Both the position numbers and the translations under genes were made by a program. The notes below the pieces were generated by a model. That model saw nothing but the letters and a program-made list of their open reading frames with translations. It was not told the DNA's origin and did no database searches. A DNA stretch of 64,000 nt from Acidobacteriota bacterium (GTDB taxonomy: Bacteria > Acidobacteriota > Blastocatellia > Pyrinomonadales > Pyrinomonadaceae). Where the stretch lies: positions 1-64,000 of the forward strand of contig JAEZIT010000128.1 in assembly GCA_023436495.1 (NCBI GenBank), written 5' to 3'. Shown here piece by piece: positions 44,434 to 53,057 of this stretch; the stretch's first letter is position 1, and each line of letters starts with the position of its first letter.

Positions 44434-46032
44434 ATGGAAAACAGCGCAACCACACTTAATCTCGCCACGATGATCGAACATCACGCGAGACTATCTCCGC
44501 AGAAGGAAGCCTTTATTTGGAACGACATGCGTATGACCTACGGCGAGCTTGACGCGCTGAGCAACCGCGTCGCGAACGCGCTCGGGTCGATGGGTATCGG
44601 CTACGGCGACAAGGTCGCACTGAGTTGTCCTAACTTGCCGTATTTTCCCATCGTCTACTACGGAATAATTAAGGCCGGCGCCGTCGTCGTTCCGCTCAGC
44701 GTACTCTTTAAACCGCGGGAAGTCGCCTATCATTTGCAGGATTCGGATGCGAAGGCCGTTTTCGTTTTTGAAGGTACACCGGAGCTGCCGCTCGGGCAAA
44801 TGGTCAAGGAAGGGTTCGAACAGGTCGAATCCTGCCGTGAACTTATCGTTATGACGGCCGATAAAATGGGCCCGAGCCCGTTTCCGGAACATAAAACACT
44901 GACGCAGCTCGTCTTTGACAAGTCGGACAAATTCGCCGTTTACCCGACGCGTCCGGACGACACGTGCGCGATCCTTTACACTTCCGGCACGACCGGCCAG
45001 CCGAAAGGTGCGGAACTTACGCACCTGAACCTGATGTCGAACGTGACGACGACGTACCTCGTACACCTGCCGGTGCTGGATTTTACCGACGGCGAGCAGA
45101 AAACATGCCTGATCACCTTGCCGCTGTTCCATACGACCGGTCAGACGGTGCAGATGAATACCAATATGTACGCAGGCAGCCGCTGCGTCCTGCTGCCGAG
45201 GTTCGATCCCAAGGCCGCCCTCGAGGCGATGGAACGCGAAAAGGTGAATTTCTGGGTCGGTGTACCGACAATGTACTGGGCTCTGCTGCGCTATGCCGAA
45301 GAATCAGGCGCGGACATCAGCGGAATCAGAGAAAATATGAAGGTATGCTCGTCCGGCGGGGCACCGATGCCGGTCGAGGTCATGAAGGCTTTCGAAGAAA
45401 AATTCGACGTCCGCGTAATGGAAGGCTACGGACTTTCGGAAACGTCGCCGCTGGCATGCTTTAACCATTTTGAAAAGCCTTCGAAACCGGGAACTGTCGG
45501 GCAGGCGATCTTCGGTGTCGAGGTTAAGTGCTTCGACGACAATGATAAAGAAGTGCCGCGCGGCGAGCGCGGTGAGTTGGTGATTCGCGGCACCAACGTT
45601 ATGAAGGGATATTACAAACGCCCCGAAGCGACGGCCGAAGCTTTTCGCAGCGGATGGTTTCACACAGGCGACATCGGGATAATTGACGATGAAGGCTATA
45701 TTTCGATCGTCGACCGCAAAAAGGACATGATCCTGCGCGGCGGTTACAACGTATATCCGCGTGAACTCGAAGAAGTAATAATGACGCATCCTGCAATATC
45801 GCTATGTGCCGTCATCGGTGTCCCGGACGCACGCCTGGGCGAAGAAGTAAAGGCGTTTCTGGTATTGAAGGAAGGCCAGCAGCTGTCTGACGACGCGTTC
45901 TTGATCTGGTGCAAGGAACAGTTCGCGGCGAACAAATATCCGCGTTACGTCGAGTTTCGCGACAGTCTCCCGATCGGAGCGACCGGCAAAATATTCAAAC
46001 GCGCGCTCAAGGAAGAAGCGCGCGGCTCATAA
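44434..46032 (+). CDS. long-chain fatty-acid-CoA ligase (AMP-binding)
   Basis: Start taken at ATG 44434 (MENSATTLNLATM); 532 residues. The adenylate-forming motifs are present: LYTSGTTGQPKGAELTH, GYGLSETSPLACFN and GWFHTGDIGIIDDEGYISIVDRKKDMI split over about residues 400-440, with the catalytic Lys in GATGKIFKRALKEE. It activates a carboxylic acid, most likely long-chain, to its CoA thioester. Substrate chain length cannot be read from sequence. nadB ends 46 bp upstream. Confidence 0.9.
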   Translation: MENSATTLNLATMIEHHARLSPQKEAFIWNDMRMTYGELDALSNRVANALGSMGIGYGDKVALSCPNLPYFPIVYYGIIKAGAVVVPLSVLFKPREVAYHLQDSDAKAVFVFEGTPELPLGQMVKEGFEQVESCRELIVMTADKMGPSPFPEHKTLTQLVFDKSDKFAVYPTRPDDTCAILYTSGTTGQPKGAELTHLNLMSNVTTTYLVHLPVLDFTDGEQKTCLITLPLFHTTGQTVQMNTNMYAGSRCVLLPRFDPKAALEAMEREKVNFWVGVPTMYWALLRYAEESGADISGIRENMKVCSSGGAPMPVEVMKAFEEKFDVRVMEGYGLSETSPLACFNHFEKPSKPGTVGQAIFGVEVKCFDDNDKEVPRGERGELVIRGTNVMKGYYKRPEATAEAFRSGWFHTGDIGIIDDEGYISIVDRKKDMILRGGYNVYPRELEEVIMTHPAISLCAVIGVPDARLGEEVKAFLVLKEGQQLSDDAFLIWCKEQFAANKYPRYVEFRDSLPIGATGKIFKRALKEEARGS

Positions 46033-46043
46033 TTGTTATCAAG

Positions 46044-46400
46044 ATGTTTCGCATTAAACTTTTGGTCGTTTTTGTCTTTTCTATCGTCATTATGGCGGCA
46101 TGCGTCGCCGGCGGTGCACAAAAAAACTACGTCATTGCCGACAGCCAATCGTACGAAGCCTCGCTTTACCGGCAGAATTGTGCAATCTGTCACGGTGCCG
46201 AAGGTGAAGGCAAAACACTCGCCGACGGCCGCGTAGTTCCCAGCCTCCGCTCCGGCAACTTCAAGATGAGAACTTCTGACGCAATATATAAACAGATCGC
46301 AGATGGCGGGAACGGGATGCTGCCATTTCGCCGAGCTCTTACAGAACGCGAGTTGAAGATGATGACGGATTTTGTTCAAAAAGACCTGCGCGGCAATTAG
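46044..46400 (+). CDS. class I c-type cytochrome lipoprotein
   Basis: Start taken at ATG 46044, 11 bp after the ligase. The signal peptide contains IMAACVAG (lipobox, Cys near 18). A single haem site CAICH is near residue 45, and GGNGMLPFRRALTERELKMM holds the distal Met ligand. It is a small monohaem electron carrier held at the membrane. Redox partners are unknown. Confidence 0.88.
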   Translation: MFRIKLLVVFVFSIVIMAACVAGGAQKNYVIADSQSYEASLYRQNCAICHGAEGEGKTLADGRVVPSLRSGNFKMRTSDAIYKQIADGGNGMLPFRRALTERELKMMTDFVQKDLRGN

Positions 46401-46406
46401 ACGGTT

Positions 46407-47309
46407 ATGAAGGTCCTGATCACAGGCGCGAGCGGATTGATCGGAACTACTCTGCGGCAAAGACTTGCCGCCAAAGGAGCGGAAGTGATAGTTGCCTCGC
46501 GAAGGCCGCCGACGCGTCCCGATCAGGTTCTTTGGGAACCGGACGGCGGTTTCGGCGACCAAGCTCTTGAGCAACTCAATGGCATCGACGCTGTCGTACA
46601 TCTCGCCGGCGAGAACGTCGGCGAACGCTGGACCACCGAAAAGAAAAAGCGCATTTATGAAAGCCGGATCTTGGGCACACGGGCACTTGTTTCCTCACTT
46701 GAGAAACTAAGGCAAAGGCCAAAGGTCCTCGTTTCTGCGTCTGGCGTTATCTACGGCAGCCGCGGGGACGAGATGTTGACGGAGAATTCTTCCATCGGCG
46801 ATACGTTTCTCGCAAAACTAACCGTCGATTGGGAAAAGGAAGCTCTCCGGGCAAAAGATTTAGGTGTTCGCGTGGTTTTGCCGCGCATCGGGCCGGTTTT
46901 GACGAAAGAGGGCGGAGCTCTCGGTAAGATGTTGATGCCGTTCAGCTTCGGACTCGGTGGCATTGTCGGCAGCGGCCGCCAATGGATGGGATGGATCTCG
47001 CTCGAAGACTTGGTAAGGATCTTCGAATTTGCCATCGAAAATGAATCGCTGGATGGCGCGTACAACGCCGCGTCGCCAAATCCCGTTACGAATGAGGAAT
47101 TTACAAAGACGCTCGGCAGGGTTCTGCATCGTCCGACGGTGATGCCTTTGCCGGAATTCGCCGTGCGGCTGATGTTCGGCGAAATGGGCGAGGAACTGCT
47201 TCTCGGCAGTTACCGGCTTTATCCCGAACGGCTGCTTGAAGCCGGATTCGAATTCGAATATCCCGATCTCGAACCTGCGCTTCGGCACGCTCTGTCAGCG
47301 GGGAATTAA
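46407..47309 (+). CDS. TIGR01777 family NAD(P)-binding epimerase-like protein
   Basis: A 300-residue short-chain dehydrogenase-like protein. Nucleotide site ITGASGLIGTTLRQRLAAKG at the start, then VVHLAGENVGERWTTEKKKR, SASGVIYGSRGDE, and the C-terminal DUF1731-like region RVLHRPTVMPLPEFAVRLMFGEMGEELL. It is the YfcH family, with an unknown substrate. It starts 6 bp after the cytochrome gene and is likely co-transcribed. Confidence 0.88.
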   Translation: MKVLITGASGLIGTTLRQRLAAKGAEVIVASRRPPTRPDQVLWEPDGGFGDQALEQLNGIDAVVHLAGENVGERWTTEKKKRIYESRILGTRALVSSLEKLRQRPKVLVSASGVIYGSRGDEMLTENSSIGDTFLAKLTVDWEKEALRAKDLGVRVVLPRIGPVLTKEGGALGKMLMPFSFGLGGIVGSGRQWMGWISLEDLVRIFEFAIENESLDGAYNAASPNPVTNEEFTKTLGRVLHRPTVMPLPEFAVRLMFGEMGEELLLGSYRLYPERLLEAGFEFEYPDLEPALRHALSAGN

Positions 47310-47342
47310 CGGCAAACCGTCGCCGAGCGACACACATCACAC

Positions 47343-48281
47343 ATGCGGCCTATCGTTATGACAAAAAGCAGTATATTTAACCGGACGGTTCTGGCGGCAG
47401 TTTTCTGCGCCGCCGCGACCGGTACGGCTATAACGAATTTCACCGCGCACGCACAGGTAGCGAACACTGGAACCGGAACGACGTCGCCTTCCGGCCCAAA
47501 CGCCGCTCCCGCAGTCAGGAAAACCGTTTATTCGGCCTTTCTCGTCACTGCCGCACAGCAAAATGCGCGTCTTCAAAATTCGCTTCAGTGGCCATTTGGC
47601 GGCAGAATGCAGGCAGGTTGGTATCTTTACGCTCCGCTTATCGCACACACGATCGGAACGGACGCAGACCCGGGCACCCCGGAATTTGCCGGTTCGCTCG
47701 CAGAATGGCAGTCGAGAAACGGCATTGCCGGCAGCGGCGTGGTTGACCCAGCGACGCTTCAAACATTCGTTAAACATTGGCAATCGCAGCGGCTGGGGCG
47801 CTCGGATTATCCGTCATCGGACAAACTGTTAGCGGCTCCGATCGCGGATTTCTTCGATCAGACGCGCGACCCGTCTTTACTGAGCCTGGAGCGGGAAACC
47901 TATGCCGCGTACAAACGGATGGTCGCAGCGGCCGCGAAGGACAAATCGCTCGGACTGAAACTAACGGCGTCGGGCGAACTTGCGCCGGAAGAGAAATTCC
48001 TGCGGATCGTTTCCGCTTACCGCTCGCGCGAATATCAGGAACAGCTTCGCAAGCGTGAGCCGAAAGCCGGCCGCGCGGCTCTTGCGCGGCATAGCCCGCA
48101 CTTTACAGGGCAGGCGTTGGACATTTACGTCGGCGGCGAACCGGTGACGACAAAGGATGCGAACCGTGCGATCCAGGTTCAAACCCCGGTTTACAAATGG
48201 CTTGTAAAAAATGCTCATAAATTCGGATTCTATCCGTATTTCTATGAGCCCTGGCACTGGGAATATGTCCCGAACAAATAA
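47343..48281 (+). CDS. secreted D,D-carboxypeptidase (VanY-like) with peptidoglycan-binding domain
   Basis: A 312-residue exported protein. A signal-anchor-like start leads to a PG_binding-like domain (about 100-145, EWQSRNGIAGSGVVDPATLQ). The C-terminal VanY/M15 domain (about 200-312) has the zinc ligands HSPHFTGQALDIYVGGEP and EPWHWEYV. It trims D-Ala-D-Ala ends of wall peptides. It faces the convergent L,D-transpeptidase gene, 3 bp away. Confidence 0.87.
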   Translation: MRPIVMTKSSIFNRTVLAAVFCAAATGTAITNFTAHAQVANTGTGTTSPSGPNAAPAVRKTVYSAFLVTAAQQNARLQNSLQWPFGGRMQAGWYLYAPLIAHTIGTDADPGTPEFAGSLAEWQSRNGIAGSGVVDPATLQTFVKHWQSQRLGRSDYPSSDKLLAAPIADFFDQTRDPSLLSLERETYAAYKRMVAAAAKDKSLGLKLTASGELAPEEKFLRIVSAYRSREYQEQLRKREPKAGRAALARHSPHFTGQALDIYVGGEPVTTKDANRAIQVQTPVYKWLVKNAHKFGFYPYFYEPWHWEYVPNK

Positions 48282-48284
48282 TTC

Positions 48285-49229
48285 CTAGCGTTTTCGTGCG
48301 GTCCGTCCCGCCGTGGGCCGCGGCCTTACCGTCGTTTCAAGCACGCTGACGGCACGCCCATTCGTAAGCCCCATTCCTGCTTCGAGGTCCGATGCATTAA
48401 CGACAAACATTCTCTTCGCGTTCGCTTTCGCGAGCATTTTCTTCAGTTCGGCGTCCGTCTGTTTCGAATCGTCGATTCCGCTCGTCCTAAGTTCCGCTCT
48501 TAAGTTCTCGACCGTATTGCGTTTGTGGTTGTAGACGTCCGGATATATGTGCAGCCTGCCGTTTTCGACGACCATCGTGTCGTACGTTATCTCGACCGGG
48601 ACGAATGGATCAAGCGTAGCGATAAGCGTCTTTTTGTTTCGTTTTGCCGCTGCGATCTGCTCGGCCGAAACGTCAAGCCCACGCGCAGCGATGATCTTTT
48701 CAGCAAGGTCATACAGATCAGCCTGCATCACCCGCACACAGCCGTGCGAAACCAGGCTGCCCAAGTCGCCCGGGCCTTTCGCCTGATGGATCAGATAGCC
48801 GTAGCCAAGCGGAATTTTCACTTTACCAAGAGGATTTCGCGGATCGGTCGGCAGGATTATCTCGCCTGGTTTGACGGTGCTCGATTTCTCGATCCAATCG
48901 CTTGAGGGCGGGATCCAGACCGGGTTCCATTCTACAGATGTCGCCTCGCGACGGCCGATTATAATGGGATATTCCAGCAGACCGACGCCGATCGGGTATG
49001 ATCTGACCTCTTTTCCCTTCTGCCACAGCGTCATCTGAAACGCCGGGACGTTGATCGTGATCTTAACGTCAGGCTCGCCGCCCGCGAGCCGCGTCTTTTC
49101 GATCGCGCCGCCGGTCAATTTGTCCGAACGCGCCGACTCGCGTTGCATGTCCAATATGTACGACTGGCCAAATGCCGCCGCGGACACGAATACCAATACT
49201 GCAAAAATTCCGAAAATGCGTTGTTTCAT
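48285..49229 (-). CDS. L,D-transpeptidase (YkuD)
   Basis: Start taken at ATG ending 49229, giving a signal peptide (MKQRIFGIFAVLVFVSAAAF) and 314 residues. The YkuD catalytic motif is SHGCVRVMQADLYDLAEKI near residue 160, preceded by IPLGYGYLIHQAK. It forms 3,3-crosslinks or attaches proteins to peptidoglycan. The C-terminal 90 residues are of unknown fold, rich in KAN/KMF-type helices. It is convergent with the VanY-type gene; acting on the same substrate is plausible. Confidence 0.88.
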   Translation of the reverse strand: MKQRIFGIFAVLVFVSAAAFGQSYILDMQRESARSDKLTGGAIEKTRLAGGEPDVKITINVPAFQMTLWQKGKEVRSYPIGVGLLEYPIIIGRREATSVEWNPVWIPPSSDWIEKSSTVKPGEIILPTDPRNPLGKVKIPLGYGYLIHQAKGPGDLGSLVSHGCVRVMQADLYDLAEKIIAARGLDVSAEQIAAAKRNKKTLIATLDPFVPVEITYDTMVVENGRLHIYPDVYNHKRNTVENLRAELRTSGIDDSKQTDAELKKMLAKANAKRMFVVNASDLEAGMGLTNGRAVSVLETTVRPRPTAGRTARKR

Positions 49230-49284
49230 AACAGATAGGCTGTAAATTTGTCGCTTGGCGGCGTCGAAAAGTTGCACGCGAAAG

Positions 49285-50109
49285 CTATTGGGCGGGGCGG
49301 AGCAGCAGCGGACGGCTCGGCGCAGCGTCTGCCGAAAAAGGCGCTATTTGCAGGTTAAGCAGATATTCACCGTCCTCTACAGTTTCGGGAACAAATATCA
49401 GCTCCGTAACGGTCGAATGCCGCCGTGACTTCATATTCAGTTCAAAACTCCCCGCTTCCACATTCCAGAAAATGCGATGATTCGAGAGATTTCCCTGATC
49501 AAATAGCCGGTCTATAGACGGCAGGTCCACCAGCAGGTGCCGCACGCCGAGTTCGACGATATATTCCATCGCGTCGGTCGTAAAATACGGCGGAATATCG
49601 TCCAAATAAGTTCGACTGAGTTTCCCGTCATCGTTGGGCAGCGTCCGGACGATCAGCCCCGCCGGAGTTTCCGCCGGCTCAGCATTCTGGCGTAGCATCG
49701 CATTTCGGATCGAACTGGCAGTGATCAACTGATCCTGCGGGTCGGTACCGCTCGGATAGCCTTCGTCAGACGTTTCAGCGACATCAGGCTCTACGGTGAT
49801 AAGCAGCGACGGCAGAAAAGGGTCGCGCAGACAGTCGTTTACGGAAATGCGTTCATTCGTGATGTGCCCGACGCATTCCGTATGCGTGCCGCTGCAATGC
49901 GGGATTAGCGTCACCTGTTCGAAATTACAGCTTCCCCCTTCGCGCGTATCGCCGACGATCTCGCCCGCCCGGCATGCGACGGACCGCGCGGCCTCGACGC
50001 CGTACGCGTTTGGCTGAGGCCCGCCAAAATTCAGCGGGATAGAAATATCGATCGCCTCGTCCGTTTCAACGGAAAACGTGCGGTTGCCCATTTCAGCCGT
50101 AAGAATCAT
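49285..50109 (-). CDS. cyclase-family metal hydrolase (formamidase-like)
   Basis: A 274-residue cyclase-fold protein, with DISIPLNFGGPQPNAYGV near residue 22 and the metal-site segment PHCSGTHTECVGH near 90. Kynurenine formamidase KynB has HxGTHxDxPxH at this place; here the Asp and Pro are replaced (THTECVGH), so the metal set may differ. KynB hydrolyses N-formylkynurenine. It lies 1.5 kb from kmo, but the SigJ and AhpD-like genes stand between on the other strand. Formamidase activity is an inference; other cyclase-family amidases remain possible. Confidence 0.7.
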   Translation of the reverse strand: MILTAEMGNRTFSVETDEAIDISIPLNFGGPQPNAYGVEAARSVACRAGEIVGDTREGGSCNFEQVTLIPHCSGTHTECVGHITNERISVNDCLRDPFLPSLLITVEPDVAETSDEGYPSGTDPQDQLITASSIRNAMLRQNAEPAETPAGLIVRTLPNDDGKLSRTYLDDIPPYFTTDAMEYIVELGVRHLLVDLPSIDRLFDQGNLSNHRIFWNVEAGSFELNMKSRRHSTVTELIFVPETVEDGEYLLNLQIAPFSADAAPSRPLLLRPAQ

Positions 50110-50178
50110 ACTAAGATAAATTACCGCATTCGACCGCGATTTGTCACAAAACGCCGCAACGCGCGTCTTAAATTATAT

Positions 50179-51096
50179 ATGAGGACGGATGAATCAAAAT
50201 TCGAGGCTTTCGACCGTTCGCGCCGCCGCCTGTTCAACATTGCATATCGCATGCTGGGAACTCGCGACGATGCGGAGGACGTTGTGCAGGAAGCCTATAT
50301 CCGATGGCACGATTCGGATGATGCATTGATCGTAACGCCCGAAGCCTGGCTCGTAACCGTGACGACACGGCTCGCGATCGACCGCCTGCGAAAGGCGGCG
50401 GCCGACCGCGAACGGTACATCGGACCGTGGCTGCCCGAACCGCTCGTTGCCGACCCTACACGCTCGCCCGAAGAAGAAGCGGAATTTGCCTCGGACCTTT
50501 CGCTGGCGTTTATGGCGATGCTTGAACGGCTTTCGCCCGTGGAACGCGCGGCTTTCATTCTGCACGATGTTTTTGATGTGGAGTATCCCGAGATAGCACG
50601 GATCGTTGGCAAGACGGAGGCGGCTTCCCGGCAGATGATTCACCGTGCACGCGAGCGCGTCCGCAGCGGGCGTTCGCGATTTCGAGCAAGCGACGAAGAG
50701 CGCATCGGACTCATTCGGAAATTTGCCGCGGCGTCCTTTGCGGGCGACGAGACGCAGTTGATGGCTTTGTTCGCTGACGATGTGGCGCTCACCTCTGACG
50801 GCGGCGGCAAGATCACCGCGGCCAGGAAAGTTATCACGGGTAAACGCAAGATAGCGCACCTGTTCGCGATCACAGCCTCGAAAAACCGCGAACACCTTGA
50901 TTTTCGTATCGTCGATGTCAACGGCGAGATCGGCGCTGTCGATCTTTATAAAGGGAAGCCTTTCGCCGTCACCTCGTTCACGGTCGATGACGGAAAGATA
51001 TCGGCGATCTATCGTGTGATGAATCCGGACAAGCTGAAGGCGTTCGCCGAAACCGGCCGGGAAAATAATTTCGGAGCAGTGTCACAAAACACATAG
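50179..51096 (+). CDS. SigJ-like ECF sigma factor with SnoaL-like C-terminus
   Basis: A 305-residue sigma factor with region 2 (RLFNIAYRMLGTRDDAEDVVQEAYIRW) and region 4 (SPVERAAFILHDVFDVEYPEIARIVGKTEAA). The C-terminal 120 residues form a SnoaL/NTF2-like domain (FAAASFAGDETQLMALFADDVALTSDGGG), characteristic of ECF41/SigJ. No anti-sigma gene is needed for this group; the C-terminal domain regulates it. A carboxymuconolactone decarboxylase-family gene follows, as is usual for the group. Confidence 0.9.
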   Translation: MRTDESKFEAFDRSRRRLFNIAYRMLGTRDDAEDVVQEAYIRWHDSDDALIVTPEAWLVTVTTRLAIDRLRKAAADRERYIGPWLPEPLVADPTRSPEEEAEFASDLSLAFMAMLERLSPVERAAFILHDVFDVEYPEIARIVGKTEAASRQMIHRARERVRSGRSRFRASDEERIGLIRKFAAASFAGDETQLMALFADDVALTSDGGGKITAARKVITGKRKIAHLFAITASKNREHLDFRIVDVNGEIGAVDLYKGKPFAVTSFTVDDGKISAIYRVMNPDKLKAFAETGRENNFGAVSQNT

Positions 51097-51165
51097 CCAG
51101 GCCGTCTATTGTAATGAAAGCGGCAAATTTGCCGTTAAATTCATAAAAAGGGAGACGCAATAATT

Positions 51166-51639
51166 ATGGAACAGAGGATCAATTATAACGAAGATGTAAA
51201 CGGGGCACTGAAAGCGATGTACGGACTCGAGGCGTACTTGCATAGTTCGTCGATCGAACCGCAACTGCTTCATTTGCTGAAGTTTCGCGTGTCACAGATA
51301 AACGGCTGCGCATACTGCCTTGATATGCATTCAAAGGACTTGCGAGCGGGGGGCGAGACCGAACAGAGGTTGTACTTGCTCGATGCCTGGCGTGAATCGC
51401 CGTTCTATACGGACCGCGAACGTGCGGCGCTCGAATGGGCTGAATCGCTGACGCTCGTTTCGGAAACGCACGTGCCTGACGACGTCTTCGAAATTGCCCG
51501 TAAACAATTCAGCGAAAAGGAGCTGATCGACCTGACGATGGCGGTCGTCGCGATCAACGGCTGGAACCGCATTAGTATCGCGTTCCGGACCACGCCTGGA
51601 ACATATCAACCCGGACAGTTCGCTAACGCGGCTGTATAG
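51166..51639 (+). CDS. AhpD-like carboxymuconolactone decarboxylase-family protein
   Basis: A 157-residue all-helical protein. The redox motif is CAYCLDMHSKDLR near residue 47, matching the E...CxxC...H pattern of AhpD peroxidases. Family members paired with SigJ-type sigma factors are typically its regulon. A Shine-Dalgarno GGGAGAC lies just before the start. It probably reduces peroxides or other small electrophiles. Confidence 0.9.
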   Translation: MEQRINYNEDVNGALKAMYGLEAYLHSSSIEPQLLHLLKFRVSQINGCAYCLDMHSKDLRAGGETEQRLYLLDAWRESPFYTDRERAALEWAESLTLVSETHVPDDVFEIARKQFSEKELIDLTMAVVAINGWNRISIAFRTTPGTYQPGQFANAAV

Positions 51640-51678
51640 CGCCGGGATCGCCTGCGGCGGGGGGCTGCTCGCCGCAGG

Positions 51679-53031
51679 CTATCTCAACTGTCTGATCGCT
51701 TCCATCACGTGCTCCAGGTTCAGATCATCCACAGTGGCGACGCGTCCACAGATCTCCATGAGCAGCTGGTCCTGGGCGTTGCCCTTCGCCTTCGCAAGTG
51801 AATACGGCATGTCTTCGCGAAAAGTGACCATCGAATATTTCGAAAAATAGTCGGGAAACGATTGTTCGAGAGTAGTTTCGAGCTGCCGTTTACGCTGAAA
51901 AACCGGATCGGCGGTCGCGTCGCGCATCTCGTAAAAATTCTCCTCGGCCATATCGGCGATTGCGTCGGTATTTGGCTTGCGAAGCCTTCCGTATTCTTCG
52001 AAGACGGTCTGCCAATCATTGCCGCGGCTTTCGATCAATTGATCGAGCACGCGTATGTCCTCGAACGCGCAGTTCATGCCTTGCCCATAGAACGGTACGA
52101 CCGCGTGGGCCGCATCACCCAGCAGCAAAACCTTTCCGTCGGCATTCCATGGCCAGCATTTCACGGTTCCAAGCTGACCCGTCGGGTTTGTAAAGAAATC
52201 TTCGGCCAAGGTCGGCATCAGCGGAACGGCATCGGGAAACTCTGCCTTATAAAAATCCATCAACGCGCGCTCATCGACAAGCTTTTCAAACGACGGCCCG
52301 TCAGAACCGGCTTCCGAGTGCTGTGCAAGGAACAAGGTGCAGGTAAAACTGCCGTCCAGGTTCGGCAGCGCGATCATCATGAATTTGTGACGCGGCCAAA
52401 TATGAAGGGCATTGGGTTCGATCGCGAACGGCGACGCTCCGGACTTCTGCGGCGGAATATGCAGTTCCTTATATGCATGTTCCAGAAAGACCGAAGAGAC
52501 GGAAGATCCTTCAATTTGAGACTCCATTGCGTGCCTGACGACCGAACCTGCTCCGTCGGTCGCGATGACAGTGTCTGCGCGACGCGAGCGGCCGCTTTCG
52601 AACATTGCTTCGCCGACGTCACAGTTGAAATCCACGCACCGCTCGTTAAAAATTAACTGGACGCCGTCGTATTTCTCCGCTTCGTTCATCAACGCAATGT
52701 TCAAACCGGCGCGCGAGACCGAATTGATATATTCGCCCGTTCGGCCGCTGTACGGCAATAATCTCGTATCACCTGCGGGCGAATGGATCATCCTGCCGTG
52801 CATCGGGATCGCCTCGGACAGCATATATTCGTCCATCCCGACCTCGCGCAGAGCGGCTATCCCGCGGTCCGAAAGGGCCATGTTGATTGATCGCCCCGCC
52901 GACACCCGTTCTTTGCGCATATCGCCGCGGGCCTCGAATACATCGACCTTTATCCCGCGTTTTGCGAAATAGATAGCCAGCAGAGAGCCGGCGGGCCCGG
53001 CCCCGATTATGATCACGCGCTGTTCTGACAT
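51679..53031 (-). CDS. kmo: kynurenine 3-monooxygenase
   Basis: A 450-residue FAD monooxygenase. Dinucleotide site VIIIGAGPAGSLLAIYFAKRG at the start; GRSINMALSDRGIAALREVGMDEYM and the FAD/NADPH block LLLGDAAHAVVPFYGQGMNCAFEDI are typical of KMO. It hydroxylates L-kynurenine to 3-hydroxykynurenine with NADPH and O2. The C-terminal 60 residues lack an obvious membrane anchor. It is the last gene of a kynU-fdhA-kmo run, 26 bp after fdhA. Confidence 0.95.
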   Translation of the reverse strand: MSEQRVIIIGAGPAGSLLAIYFAKRGIKVDVFEARGDMRKERVSAGRSINMALSDRGIAALREVGMDEYMLSEAIPMHGRMIHSPAGDTRLLPYSGRTGEYINSVSRAGLNIALMNEAEKYDGVQLIFNERCVDFNCDVGEAMFESGRSRRADTVIATDGAGSVVRHAMESQIEGSSVSSVFLEHAYKELHIPPQKSGASPFAIEPNALHIWPRHKFMMIALPNLDGSFTCTLFLAQHSEAGSDGPSFEKLVDERALMDFYKAEFPDAVPLMPTLAEDFFTNPTGQLGTVKCWPWNADGKVLLLGDAAHAVVPFYGQGMNCAFEDIRVLDQLIESRGNDWQTVFEEYGRLRKPNTDAIADMAEENFYEMRDATADPVFQRKRQLETTLEQSFPDYFSKYSMVTFREDMPYSLAKAKGNAQDQLLMEICGRVATVDDLNLEHVMEAIRQLR

Positions 53032-53057
53032 TGATTTTCGAAAGAGATCGGCGGGCC

